A DNA stretch of 64,000 nt. Origin: Cladorrhinum sp. PSN259. Taxonomy: Eukaryota; Ascomycota; Sordariomycetes; Sordariales; Podosporaceae. Under the pieces are notes generated by a model. The model ran no database searches. It was not told where the DNA came from and saw only the letters and a program-made list of their open reading frames with translations. The DNA lies in contig MU867089.1 in assembly GCA_033725935.1 (NCBI GenBank), positions 310,001-374,000 on the forward strand. The letters run 5' to 3'. Of the stretch, positions 22,667-33,793 are shown one piece after another. A program made the position numbers and the translations under genes. The stretch's first letter is position 1; each line of letters opens with the position of its first letter.

Positions 22667-23665
22667 GGGCCTGTCAGTACCGATGCGGAGGGCTATGCAC
22701 AACAACGCACGATAGATTCAAAGAATGGACGAATTGCACCATCTCGATCGAAACTTGCAGTAGTGACATCATGCAAAGGGGGAGCAGCCAAGACCCACAG
22801 CGGGTTGCCGGTCGAACCAGAAATGACCTTGCACGGCAATTGAGGGGTCAAAATAAAGTTGTGAGGCTAGCGGCGCGACGACAGGGGTCCCTGCAGTAGC
22901 CTCCTTTCTCTGTTTGTTTGTCTTCATTCAGCCCCTTCTCCAGCGCTTGGCTTCGACTCGTCATGGATATTCCAGCTTGTCACCTTGTTTAGCCGAAGGT
23001 GATGCTATCGCCACGAATACGAATTTGAAAAGTTGGAATCGGAAGTTCCGGAGAGAGAGGGCAAGCGAGGCCCGTCGATGACGGTCTCTGAAACAGACTG
23101 GCTCCGCTCTATGATGGCATCGATGCCAGGGCACCACGGGCAGCAAAGGTCGACAGCCGTCTACAGCCGGGAAAAGAAACTATTTTGGGAATTTCATCCG
23201 GGCGCCGTCCGCGTCTGTCCCTTCTTTTCGACACACACTGTGCTCCTTGCATCTGTGCAAGCAAACAAGGACAGTGTCTGGTGTGGATCATCGCACTACT
23301 TACGTGTTGCCGGGCCACCTACATTCCTTGCCGGCGCCGATCCGTCCGAGGCGTAGACAAAACTTTCTGGAGAATATACGCCGGTGATTAGTGTTCTGCC
23401 ATGTTTTCGCCTTGTCGCTGTGGCTGTGAATCTACCGGCCGATTGAGATGCATGGCCGGTGCAATCTTGGCAGCCTGCAGGGACATATAAGTCTGACTTC
23501 TTGCCTTGACATCTCACTGACCCTTTCTTCATCCGATCCTCTGTTTTCTCCAACGCAGTCAACGCTTCCCATCACCCCGCAGTTTTGCTCTGTCTTGTTC
23601 GCTCGTCGCTTTACAGTAACTCGTCCGCCTTCATCTTCAAGCCGCCCACATAACCTTTTTTCAAG
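22667..23665. other. Intergenic region and promoter of the small secreted-protein gene
   Basis: About 1 kb. Frames at 22961-23391 on both strands are short and domainless. The last 180 bases look like a promoter: a TATA-like CATATAA at 23484-23490 followed by pyrimidine-rich leader DNA. Confidence 0.6.
23484..23490 (+). promoter_or_regulatory. TATA-like box of the secreted-protein gene
   Basis: CATATAA, 176 bp before the ATG at 23666, followed by a CT-rich stretch typical of fungal leaders. Assigned by position only. Confidence 0.4.
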
Positions 23666-24164
23666 ATGCGTTTCGCTCCCATCATCGCTGGCTTCGTCGC
23701 CATGGTTGCGGTATGTTATCCGATCTCTCCATAGCAGAGCTATTCCGGAAGCTGACAGATCACAGGCACAAACCACCGTCACCACCACCACTGGCAACAC
23801 TGCCCTCACTTCGGCTCTCAGCTCCGCTGCTTCTAGCGCTGCCTCCGTCTCGAGCTCTATCAACAGCAACCTCGAATCCATTGGCTCTTCACTTGGCTCT
23901 GCTCTCACCTCGATCAGCACCGACGCCGGCAGCGCTGCCCTCAGCGTGTCTTCAGCCCTTGCTACCGCTACTGGGGATGATGCTGCTTCACTCTCCTCGG
24001 TCCTCGCTTCCCTCACCAGCTCTGCTGCTTCCAAGGCCAGCTCTGCCGCCAGCGATGCCGCCTCCGCTTCCAAATCGGCAACGGACAACGCCGCTCCCAT
24101 GAAGACGGCCGCTGTGGCTGTCGGGGCACTCTTTGGTGGTGCTGCCATGTTGGCGAATCTCTAA
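23666..24164 (+). CDS. Small secreted Ala/Ser/Thr-rich protein, probably GPI-anchored
   Basis: Exon 1 (23666-23710) encodes MRFAPIIAGFVAMVA; the intron (23711-23765, donor GTATGT, branch CTGAC, acceptor ACAG) is removed in phase 0; exon 2 (23766-24164) finishes a 147-residue protein. Residues 1-16 are a signal peptide. The body consists almost only of Ala, Ser, Thr, Leu and Gly with weak helical heptads (SSLGSALTSIS, AASLSSVLASL), so a helical, O-glycosylated surface protein is plausible. The C terminus has a small-residue site near DNAAP followed by a hydrophobic tail (VAVGALFGGAAMLANL), the arrangement of a GPI signal. No cysteine is present, which argues against a CFEM or hydrophobin protein. 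The 238-codon frame on the opposite strand is a composition shadow. Family unknown. Confidence 0.8.
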
Positions 24165-26394
24165 GTGATATACCCCCAATATATAACAGTTTGTTCTTTA
24201 CTGGGGGTACAAGGGCGATATGCGAAACGGTTGGGTAATTGTGTGGGTTTTATTTTAGAGTTGTGTCTTTCCACAATAAGGAGGTAGCTCGAGCAAACAA
24301 GGGTTGAATGAGATTTGTTATTTCTAGATTTTTTTTTTTTAATTTTAAATCTTTTTTTTTTTTTTTTACTACAACATTTTTCATATATATCGTGGTCGGA
24401 GTTTCATCTATACCAATATCACAGAATATGCTGTTTGTGCACTTTTCTATGTGTATTTGAATCATGTGTATGACGGTTATCATGATGCACGACAAGTAGG
24501 ACGGTTTGGCCCCTGCAGCAAACGAAGACAATTCTCTTCCCGCGCATGTCAAACTGTCAAAGCAGGGGCATTAAATAGGGCAAGAGGGTGTTTGCTCCCG
24601 AAAGTGATCATTGACGTCAATATTTCATCAATATGTGGAGATATTGGAGATATTGACAAGTGGATTTAGAGTCAAGTAAAAGTTCTCCACGCCCAATGAT
24701 GGCCGGTGTATCTTTTAGACCCCTCTGCATTGACAGTTCTGCACCCTACTCATTCAATCTATCATGTGCAAGCGGTTCATCATACATATGTCGTGTATTA
24801 ACCAAAAGTTGTGAAACTGAATCTTGCGATACACAAATACAAATGGGAGACCGTACTCATCATGTACGATAAAGTAAACACCCTGGTTTCTGCCGTGCAG
24901 CATATCTCAAGTCACACACACACTGGTCTTGTTGTCGCGGTAACAACTGGAAACTCTCTCGGCGGACTAACAGAAATTTTCAACACTCCTTCCGCAGCAA
25001 TAAGACTATTCGGGAATTAGATACTCCGAATGATTCCAACGGTGTTATCCCCAACTGTGCCTTCCTGAAATAATCACATCTTCGGTCCCGAAGTGGGGTT
25101 TTGGATGGGTATAAACCCCCCCCCCCTCTATTAGAATTCTTCCCTATTCCCTCATTTCTGTTCCTGAATACAGCCCAGGTCGAAGATCGTCAAGTCCTCC
25201 GGACGTCAATCACAGCATCATGGCAGACTGCGCTACATTAAACTCAAGATGGGCGCAATGGAAATAATGATGTCCACTTGTTAATTCAGTCCATATTCAT
25301 TGTGGCCGAACCTACTCGTAGAGAATGCTGGCACCCGCCAAAGGAAGGGATAAGACACAAGTGAGTCGTACTTGTTCCAGGCACAACATTTGCTGCTTCT
25401 GGGCATACCTTAAAAAGAGCGTGACTAAGAAATTAGGTATTTTCAGCACCACATGTTGTTCTCCGGGGCTTCATCTGATATAGAACTCTCTCAAATAACT
25501 AACAAATCCCCAACTTGCCCAGCAACACGCAGTTTGCCCTTTCGCACCTGTGGACATGCTGTGCAAATACCTATACTGGAATCATCAGAGTCTTCCCGTC
25601 TTCCATGTGGGTGACGAATATCATTTTGTCAGGTGCTTTCTTATCTTGTCTAGCAGTGGTAAGGTACCTACCTACTGGGCACTTGAGTACTTTGGAGTTG
25701 TCACCCCAAGCAGGTGAGCAGCTGAGAACTTTAAACTCCCGCCCTGCCCCTTCCTTCAAACTCCTCGCACATCAGCGGGTTCTACTGCACACACCTGACG
25801 GACAGAAAGTGAGTTCCAAGGTTCCGGGAGGGAGACGGGAGGATCCTGCCAGAGTTGGTCACCTTCGGTCCCCATCTGCTGCACACATGGGACATTGGGC
25901 TCAGGTTTAATAATGCAATGATGTTTTTTGGGGGGGTCTATTTTCATTTTTAAATAACACGAAATAAGTAGTAAAGCAAATGCTCAATAAAACATGTCAT
26001 TTATCTTCTACTGGGCCAGCAAGGTGAAGGAAGCAAGCCGTGGGAGACGGTAAAGAGAAGGAAGGGCAGAAAGAGAAAAATGCCCCAGACGATCCAGGAT
26101 TCAGTGTCAAGGAGAGGAAGTTGTGGTCATCTTCAATCAAGTGGATGGACTAGGCGAAGTTTTGATATTATCGAGCGGAACTTTAGGGAACAGGGTTAAT
26201 AGAACAGTGTCTTGGTAATTTCTTATTAAACTGTCCTTGACAGGCACTTCAAACAAACAAAAGATCATATGTACGTGGCCATGATAACTGTAATTTACAT
26301 GGAGCGTCCATTCCGTTCTCAACGCATATGTACGACGCTTGATCGCAAACCAAAAGAATCTCTTCTGGGTATAAAACCCAAGCACCAAAAATGA
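24165..26394. other. Intergenic region
   Basis: 2.2 kb. A/T tracts at 24328-24367 probably lie downstream of the secreted-protein gene. A C11 tract is at 25116-25126. The frames seen (for example 25515-25910) have no domain, no conserved pattern and no splice partner. Confidence 0.6.
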
Positions 26395-27513
26395 TCACCT
26401 CTTACCACTGTTTTCCCTTCTCAAATCACCCAACAACCTATCAACAACCTGAAATACAGCCGTTACATCCCTCATCACCCCTTCCCCAACCTTGCCCCCA
26501 AACCTCTGCAACATCTTATCCGGATGCCACCTTACCCTCTCCTCCTTCAGCCTCCCAACTTTATCCTCAACATCTTCCAACCCAACCTCAAAGAACTTCC
26601 TCACCTCTTTGTGGTCTTCCTCACCAATTCCCTCCGGCCAGGGTATTCCATCCTCGCTCGAGCCATCCCATTCCTCCCATTTTCTGAGGTAGCCTTCCCA
26701 CTTCCTACGTCTTCTCCTCTCCTCACCTTTAGCCAAACTCCTTTCCATCTCCTTTTCTATCCGTATTCTTTCTCTCTTCCTTTGGTCGTCTTCCGCTTTT
26801 CTTGCTTGTCGTTCTTTCTCCCGGCGTGCTTTGGCTTCTAGCAGCCCAGCATGAGTCTTTTCCCACATCCTTTGGCGAACGTATTCTGCGTATTTCTCGT
26901 CTGTCATTTGCTCTAGATGACCGCCGGGAGTAGAAGATGATTGGCCGGGAGGCGCATAGATGTGTATAGGTTGGCCGTATATAGCTTCCCAGTATGCTGC
27001 GCCTTCGTCGTCTGCCATCGCGTCAAAAAGCGACTCACGAAAGGCGACTTCGGGGTCGAGGGAGTCTGGTGCGAATGGGTCGTGTGTTGGTGCTGGGGAT
27101 TTGGAACGGTGGAACTTGTGGGACCGATGAGATCTGTGAGATCTGTGGGATCTATCCTCCTTCTCCTTATCCTCCTCCTCTGAGCGATGCTTATGTCTGC
27201 GATGATGGTCGCCATCTTCGCCATCTCCGTCTCTATGCCGTTTTGAACTGGAGGATTTGAAGCGGAATCTGGTCACTTTGGGGCGGTCGGATTGAGGCTC
27301 ATAACTGAGGTCATTTTGTTCCCGTTCGTGCTCGTCTAACTGTTCTTGAGTTGGGAGATAGACATCTTCCTCCTCTTGTCTGTAGCGCGTATCGTCGATG
27401 TTGGCAGGGCGGTGAGCGTCTCCTATGAGATCATCTACATTTTGTGGCTTTTCAGACGGATTGAACGAGCTGAGTATGCGCCGCCTTTTGGGCGAGGCCG
27501 GTTGCTCGGACAT
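26395..27513 (-). CDS. NF-kappa-B inhibitor-like 1 (NFKBIL1)-type protein
   Basis: One exon, 372 residues. The N-terminal half is charged and low-complexity (KPQNVDDLIGDAHRP, RHRDGDGEDGDHHRRHKHR, a four-times repeated SHR tripeptide). The C-terminal half is helical: an AYWEAIYGQPIHIY segment, a long Lys/Arg/Glu helix (EKERQARKAEDDQRKRER), RKWEGYLRKWEEW, then RLKEERVRWHPDKMLQRFGG and a final helix. The WHPDKxLQRF motif with its HPD triad is the J-like C terminus of human NFKBIL1, a protein linked to mRNA processing. Ankyrin repeats, present in the human protein, are absent. Nuclear location is likely from the basic clusters. The call rests on this C-terminal block. Confidence 0.75.
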   Translation of the reverse strand: MSEQPASPKRRRILSSFNPSEKPQNVDDLIGDAHRPANIDDTRYRQEEEDVYLPTQEQLDEHEREQNDLSYEPQSDRPKVTRFRFKSSSSKRHRDGDGEDGDHHRRHKHRSEEEDKEKEDRSHRSHRSHRSHKFHRSKSPAPTHDPFAPDSLDPEVAFRESLFDAMADDEGAAYWEAIYGQPIHIYAPPGQSSSTPGGHLEQMTDEKYAEYVRQRMWEKTHAGLLEAKARREKERQARKAEDDQRKRERIRIEKEMERSLAKGEERRRRRKWEGYLRKWEEWDGSSEDGIPWPEGIGEEDHKEVRKFFEVGLEDVEDKVGRLKEERVRWHPDKMLQRFGGKVGEGVMRDVTAVFQVVDRLLGDLRRENSGKR

Positions 27514-27696
27514 GGCGCACCGTTGCTGCTGTCGACCTTAGGTGGCGGTGATGATGATGACGACGGAGGTTGTTTGGATCTCTGATAAGATAACATAGGG
27601 CAGAAGTTAAAAAGTGGAGACGCGGGGTGACTTCAGCTGCAGCTCCACTCAGCGCGCCCAGGAGGTGGATCAACCCCACCTTGTCAAGTTGGGGGT

Positions 27697-27996
27697 TCAG
27701 GTGCTTCTCTCGAAGCCTTCGGGCGATTTTTGACTTTGCACCAACCACTTTTTGAATGCTGCCTCGTTATTGGCTTTCTTTTCATCGCATCGTATTTTCA
27801 TGTTTTTCCTTTCTTCTATCGGAACCGCTTTGCGCTTCTTTTCCCTCACCTGGAGCAGTTGCTCGATACCTGTTCCACCTCCTTGCACCGCATAAAGATC
27901 AATTTCCATTTCCCCAGATCGGTCGGACTTGTCGATTACCGCCATTCTGGACGCCTTAAAATCCGCATTAACGACGGGTTGTTTTATCCATGCCAT
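27697..27996 (-). CDS. Possible small protein or terminal exon (99 aa, doubtful)
   Basis: An ATG-initiated frame of 99 codons with protein-like composition: MAWIKQPVVNADFKASRMAV, an acidic strand EMEIDLYAVQGGG, then a basic helix KKRKAVPIEERKNMK and a final FKKWLVQSQ helix. Immediately upstream the minus strand reads CTGACTACTGCAACAG before the ATG, a good branch point and acceptor, so this may be the last exon of a longer gene whose first exon lies near 28030-28140 (an ATG at 28140 opens a short frame there). It sits upstream of the NFKBIL1-like gene in the same orientation, 183 bp away. No family recognised. Confidence 0.3.
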   Translation of the reverse strand: MAWIKQPVVNADFKASRMAVIDKSDRSGEMEIDLYAVQGGGTGIEQLLQVREKKRKAVPIEERKNMKIRCDEKKANNEAAFKKWLVQSQKSPEGFERST

Positions 27997-29802
27997 CTGT
28001 TGCAGTAGTCAGGTTACATCATCCAGAGCATCGGGTCTGATAATGGGGCGGCTGTGCCTCTTCCACACACACCACACATCACAACTTATTGTGACACTTC
28101 CAATAGACACTGAAACAGCCTTCATCAAGTTTGACGCCATCCGTCGACTCTTGTCTTATCAATGGCGAGATTTCGGGGTCTCGAATGCTATAGGGTAATG
28201 TCTCCGATCAGAGAACCACCTTGACAATGACCAACGATGCCACACCCGACCGAATTATTGCGCACACGAGATTGATGCGCCATTTGCGAGTTGCTTCGGT
28301 TTTTTGTTTTTTCTTCCTGCTCACTCAATTTCTCACCTCATTTGACATGTTGCAGTATCGGTCCGAACCCCTTCGCAACCATACCGCCCCATACCTCCGA
28401 ATCATTCACACCTGGTCAGGATCACTCACAGTCTCAACCTCTCTCATCCTGGCTTCACCCCTCAAAGAAGGTGACATAACACGGTGATGACCCTGAATAC
28501 CTCAGAGGCATTCGTGTGGGCGGACCAATCTCCTAAGACGGCCTGCTCCTCGCCAATGTGACCTGACAATTTCGACTGATGTTCCGCGGCCTCTCAATTA
28601 CCGTGAATGCTCTCGACTCAAGTGTAGACCCTGGGGGTCGATCCGAATTCGTAGCGAGCCCTACAACTCCCGCGCAAGCGAGGCCAATCGAATTGGGACC
28701 GAGATGAAATGGAACACAACGCCAGGTTCATTCCTTCTGATCACCGTTGCAACCAAAGATCAAATAGCGCGCTTCTTGGTATCGACGTTGGACGCTAGAT
28801 GCCGCTATCAACTGCACCCTTCAACAGTTAATTCGTCGAGAAAACTTCCCCGTCCCTGGTCGGATTTAGTGCGACCTTCCAACGTTCATTTGCTTGGTTC
28901 GATACGAGTGAGGCGACCACCTCCTTGATGTGATTTGCTGCCCGCTTCGTCAACACCTGCCATTTGTCTTTCGGCGAGATTAGATGGGGTCGGGCATTTT
29001 CTCCATCACATACACGCCCCCCTTGTACCAACGGTGACAAGTGGACGAGAAGCGGTTCATGGAACGATGACGTGACACATACACCCTCCTCAAGCGGATG
29101 AGACGGCGGCCGAAGATTGCTTCAACATCACACTGGCAAGCCCCCTGTGAGCCAATGGAAAATATCCCAGTCCCGCCGAAGTTGGCGACTCAAATAACAT
29201 CGGGAAGATAGGCGAAACAATGAGTAAATCCAAGCCCAACACCACACCCAGTCATATTTTTGCTGTAAAGATCTGTGAGGCGGCGGCACAAGGAAGAAGA
29301 GTCGCATAACACAACCCCGGACCACCCGACAATGTGGCCCCTACCGGTCATCTCACAGACTGGGCCGTACGCTACCCTAACCTCAAAAAAAAGACACTGG
29401 CTGTAACTGTGTCATCTAGTGCAAAGTTGGGGCGGACGACGGGGGAATGGGGCTCTTGTAAGATGGGGGAGCGGGGGGGGTAGATGAAGGCTATTATCAA
29501 TGTGGGTGGGATGAAGTGGGATGCGACGGTTTGTGTGATTTGGCCCAAAAGGGGTGTTTTGTTTGGGCAGCTAGCAGCCCGCGCTTCTGCATCTGCAGAC
29601 AGATAGAGATAAGAGGCTGCGGCTCAGTTATTGTAGCGCATCGGTATGTCGTTACAGGCGCTGCTTCTTTCTGCAACTGCACGGCAACGATGCATATCGG
29701 AGCCCAGTCACACAAACAATGACCATTCACGGAGACACGGAGTACGGAATAAACACGTAGTACCAGACACACTCTGCTACCTCACCCACACCGGCTGCTC
29801 AT

Positions 29803-29855
29803 CCCCCCCCCCCCCCTTACTTGACACCGTGGGCTGCAGCCTGTCTGCAGCCCAC
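29803..29855. repeat. C14 tract followed by an 11-bp perfect hairpin
   Basis: C14 at 29803-29816, then GTGGGCTGCAG (29829-29839), a CCTGT loop, and its exact complement (29845-29855). The perfect stem in otherwise unstructured intergenic DNA could be a terminator-like or binding-site palindrome; no gene lies next to it. Confidence 0.85.
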
Positions 29856-31545
29856 CCACACTGCCACACACACAGCCCGCAGGGGGGTTCGACGTCTGCG
29901 TGTAACTGTGAAGGGAACAGTACACGACGCCGTCAGCAGTGAAATAGTGCGTGCGTTTAAAGAGAAAAAGCCAACCGCGTTTATATTAGATACAACACAC
30001 CACACACCAGTTTCTTGGGGTTAATTTTGCCGCCTCGTGTCTTTTTTTTTTGGCTCTCTTCTTTTCCAATAAGCGCGGTAATCGAGTGAAGTTACGTACA
30101 GGTTACAATGGGGAAAAAAAGGGAACTATTCCCTAAACAGGCTTTTTTTTCTCCCCACAAGCTAGTCTTTGCTCTTTTTTTTCTCTACACATTGGTACAG
30201 ATACAAAGTACTTGATACTTGGGACTTGGTACTGAATACCACAATGATAGTTGTGTCCGTCAGCAAAGTTCCAGGCTTGTTCAAAACTTATTAGGCTCAC
30301 AACGCATGGACTCAGACAGAGTAAGTACAGTTCATCAAGTTGCAAAACCAAGCAAACTGTTGATTACACGTATAGACTAGGTGGTGGTGGTGCGTTGGAT
30401 CTATCCCATGTATGTGTGTATGTCACTTTCAGCATCTTTCTCCCACTCAATTTACACAAATCCCACCCTCTTGTGCACAAATCTGATAGGGCCACTACGC
30501 TAACTTGCTGCTGCATCTTCTGATGCCATCTCACCCGCATGCGTGTGTGCGCTGCTCAATTGTGCATATTCAGGCGTAAGGTGGTTGCTTCGTCTTGTGC
30601 ATATTTGATAGGTGCAAATCGTCCGGTAATTGGTCGCTTCCCCCCCCCCTTCATTCTTCACGTCATGACTTTGGTTGATTTCTGATACTATTTGGGGGCT
30701 TTTTTTGTCCACCAATCTGGGCAATGTATTGTAAAAACTGTTTGCTCTGTGTTATGTACATTTTCGGATTATGTGCTGCGACTCTAGAGTCGTAATAGTG
30801 AATCCTTCTCTCGTCGACAAAGTTCCCGCTGTCAGTCTGTGTTGGGGTTTCTGGTTTGCCGAGATCTTTCTATGTCTTTTTCCGCGTCAATCTGCTCTTT
30901 CTTCCTCCACTCTTTGTTGTTATTTATCCCATGCATTGGCCAATCCCAACCCCTTGCAAATTATCCTGCAGACATTTGGGCTGCAAGTTCTGGTTCGCCG
31001 TGGGGTTGTCTTGTTGATTGGCCGGTTGATGCCCGTCCCAGCTCCTTCCCAGCCTGTTTTCTTCCTCCATCTCCCTCTCTATTCTCCTCCGTTATCGTCT
31101 TCTGATTCCGTCCGTTGTCGGAGTATGAACAGCGTTGCCGATCGGTGGTGTGCCTATAGAGGTTGAAAGTGTAAAAACAAGAAAAAAGAAGAAACTGGTA
31201 GGAACAGAGAAATATACAACAAATTGTGATGTAATTGGTACAACAGAAAAGAAAACAAACGGTTGTGAAACAGAAAAGAAGAAAAAGGTATCCAATTTGG
31301 TATCAAATGATGTTTCCCCAACTCTCCCAAAACCTCCTTGAGACAAAGAAACAAAGTAAACCGAGATTAGCAAGCAAATAAATGAGCAACTGAGGGGGTT
31401 GCTGAGAAAAGAAAAAAGAAAAGAAAGGTTATGACCCCTGCAGCTCCCCCCCTAAACTCCTGAAACCCATCTTTCCAAACCAAGTCCATCCTTTTCAACA
31501 CATATTATAGATTTATAAGATAGAAACAGATGAATCTGAAGCGAA

Positions 31546-31600
31546 TTTGCTGTTGCTGTTGATGTAGCTGTTGCTATTGCTGTTGTTTTTGCTGCTGTTG
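31546..31600. repeat. Imperfect (GCTGTT)n microsatellite
   Basis: Repeated TGCTGTTG units interrupted by GATGTAGC and GCTATT, about 375 bp downstream of the bZIP stop codon. It may lie in the bZIP 3' UTR. Confidence 0.7.
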
Positions 31601-31975
31601 TATATATATTTCCGTAGTCGTTTGGTAGGAATTAGTATGATGTAACGTTCAACAATATCAATAAAGGTTATATGCGGAAAGTAGAGGTAATAAACGAATG
31701 CAGTGTTGTTGTTGATATCCTCTTTTCCACCCAAACCCAAGATGTCGCACCCAAATGCTGTACAAAAGAAATTTTTGGCTCCGTTTTTCCCGCCTCCTAC
31801 CCAGGAACAATAAGCCACTTGCTGTGTGGTTGCCCAAGCAAGTTGCAGAAAAGCAAACAGCCACTCTAGATGTAGTAAACCCAGACAAAGGAAAGATAGA
31901 ATTCAAATTAAAAATGAAGGTATTGAAGGCGTCGAGTTGTGTTTAGCCCTGGTCGTCCGAGTACGTGTATTGTTT

Positions 31976-33793
31976 TTATCTTTGCTTGCCATCACCTGAC
32001 GGGCCCCTAGGATCGGTGACCCATCCAGCCGTCTCGTATGTAGTCTTCCTGTAAGATGGATGGGAATAGGACGCGCTTGTTGGAGGTGGGATTGATGGCG
32101 GAGGCGGCCCGGTAGGTACATTTGGAGGGGTCATTGAGGATGGTCGAGCTTGATCGAATCGAAGAGGAGGCAGCCTTGAAGGACCAGGAGGAGGGGTGAT
32201 GTGCGGTGATGGTGGAATTCCGAAAGCAGCTGGTGGGCCAGTAATTGGTGGCAGTGTCGTGGGAGTGGAGAGCGCGAAAGAAGACGTGGGAAGCTGCGGT
32301 TCTGAATCGGTCCTCCTCCGTCTCAGAGGTGGCTCAAGGATGGAAGGATCGCTGTAGCTAACAGGGCGTGGGTGAGGATGGATAAGATGGTGAGAATATG
32401 ATGGTGGGTGCGATTGCGATTGCGAGTGCGAGTGCGAGTGCGACGGTGGCTGAGGCGGTTGTGGTAGAGATTGATGTGTTGCAACCGTGCTGCTCTCAGC
32501 TTTATAAGAACTAATGGGCTTCGAAGAGATCGGGCTTGGTGGTGCTCGTTCAGCCCACTCGCGAATGCTCGGTGTCTGAAGCACAATCTCCCGAAGACGG
32601 TTCCGTTCGCTTCTGTAGAACTCTCGCTCAGACTCCAGCTCCCGACAACGTTTCTCGAGATCTATGTTCATCTTCTCCAGCTCCCTTGTACGATTCTCTA
32701 ACTTCTGTAGCCCTTGTTGTTGCTCCCTCTCTCTCTCTTTCTTCCGCTGCCGAAACCTCGCTGACGCTCCTGCATTGCGCTGCCTCTTCTCGTCCGCTTG
32801 TTTTGATGCCTGGTGAATATCCACGGGAACTAGAATCTCCTCTCCGTGCCTCGGTGTAATGGTAAGCATAGTCTGGCCTTCTGAGATCTGTAAATTCCTC
32901 CCTCCAGGTACTCCCGAGGGCATCGACCCAGGCATAACTTGATGCCATCTCCCCTCACCTGCGTAGTTAGATGGAGGGAGACCTCTGCTGGCTTGAACCG
33001 GGGGCGCGTATGGGGGAACCGAGTACACAGGCTGGCCAGTGTGCTCGCGCTTTAGACCAGAGGGTTGTGAGGGCTCCCGACGGTGGCCTAAAGGATAGCC
33101 GTGACTAAGGCTGGGCTGCGAGAGTGACCGAGATAGCGAAGATGTTGGTCGACTGGGTGGGAGAGCACCATGGTAGTGGTGCGGTGCTGTGAGGGGAGGC
33201 CCAGCAAGGCTAGAGATGTCGTGTGCAGGGTTCGAGCTTCTCGGCATGGGTGCTTGCAAGCTGGCAAGCTGTTGATGTTGAGGTTCGACCATTCTCATGG
33301 CCGCTCGACTGAGACTCGTGGCTCTTGGTGACTTTGGTGTCAAGATTCTCCGCGCAGCAGCCAATGGGTACGGGTGAACTCCTTGTGGTGAGCCTCTTTC
33401 CCCAGAAGAAGGCTGGCCAGCAGGAGATGTCGTCGATCCGGTGTTCCTCTGTTGTGGTGTTGCTGCGCCCTGTCCTGGAGGGAAGACGTAATGACGAGAA
33501 GGCGAGCCTTCCGTCCCGTACTGGTTTGTTCCCATGGCCGAGTGGTGGCGTTCCTCTCCGCTAGGGTTCAAGATGTTATGGACACCAGATGACCTATGAA
33601 CAGGTTGTCGTGCTGTGCCCTCACCTTCGTTTACCGCAGGGCTGCTAGCATCATAACGAGGCTGGCTGTTCTTGGATACATCTTGATGGGGCGCAATGGA
33701 TCGTCGAATTGGTGGAGAAGAGGCGCTGTCTGTCGCCGGGGACTGCGAAGAGTGGCGAGAGGTAGGGTGAACTGCAGATCCCCCTTGCGACAT
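31976..33793 (-). CDS. bZIP transcription factor
   Basis: One exon, 605 residues from the ATG at 33793 (MSQGGSAVHPTSRHSSQSP); the frame extends 20 codons further upstream but without an ATG. The basic region EKRQRNAGASARFRQRKKER lies at about residues 330-350 and is followed by a leucine-zipper/coiled coil (LQKLENRTRELEKMN, then RCRELESEREFYRSERNRL) to about 400. The NxxASxRFRxRKK pattern resembles fungal Cys3/Met-type and related bZIPs more than Gcn4 (NTEAARRSRARK), so it should bind a palindromic site as a dimer in the nucleus. Flanks are Ser/Pro/His/Gln-rich, with PP-rich segments toward the C terminus and SHSHSHSQSQSH-like repeats. Target genes cannot be read from the sequence. The 5' side faces a 7.2 kb gene-poor region. 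Confidence 0.88.
   Translation of the reverse strand: MSQGGSAVHPTSRHSSQSPATDSASSPPIRRSIAPHQDVSKNSQPRYDASSPAVNEGEGTARQPVHRSSGVHNILNPSGEERHHSAMGTNQYGTEGSPSRHYVFPPGQGAATPQQRNTGSTTSPAGQPSSGERGSPQGVHPYPLAAARRILTPKSPRATSLSRAAMRMVEPQHQQLASLQAPMPRSSNPAHDISSLAGPPLTAPHHYHGALPPSRPTSSLSRSLSQPSLSHGYPLGHRREPSQPSGLKREHTGQPVYSVPPYAPPVQASRGLPPSNYAGEGRWHQVMPGSMPSGVPGGRNLQISEGQTMLTITPRHGEEILVPVDIHQASKQADEKRQRNAGASARFRQRKKEREREQQQGLQKLENRTRELEKMNIDLEKRCRELESEREFYRSERNRLREIVLQTPSIREWAERAPPSPISSKPISSYKAESSTVATHQSLPQPPQPPSHSHSHSQSQSHPPSYSHHLIHPHPRPVSYSDPSILEPPLRRRRTDSEPQLPTSSFALSTPTTLPPITGPPAAFGIPPSPHITPPPGPSRLPPLRFDQARPSSMTPPNVPTGPPPPSIPPPTSASYSHPSYRKTTYETAGWVTDPRGPSGDGKQR

Larger units (their letters stand above)
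27997..31975. other. Intergenic region of 4 kb
   Basis: No gene was recognised. It contains a C14 tract (29803-29816) next to a perfect hairpin (29829-29855), a C10 tract (30640-30649), and a GCTGTT-rich run (31546-31600) close to the 3' end of the bZIP gene. Frames are short, overlap in many phases and lack domains. Confidence 0.55.

Noticed and set aside
23432..24148. 238-codon frame on the minus strand
   Set aside because: Antisense shadow of the Ala/Ser-rich secreted-protein gene; no splice-independent evidence, domain or start context.
15395..28000. Secondary-metabolite gene cluster
   Set aside because: No PKS, NRPS, terpene cyclase, P450 or methyltransferase domains occur in the window; neighbouring genes are functionally unrelated.
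31513..31818. 101-codon Asn/Ser-rich minus frame
   Set aside because: Encoded by the imperfect GCTGTT microsatellite and A/T-rich flank.
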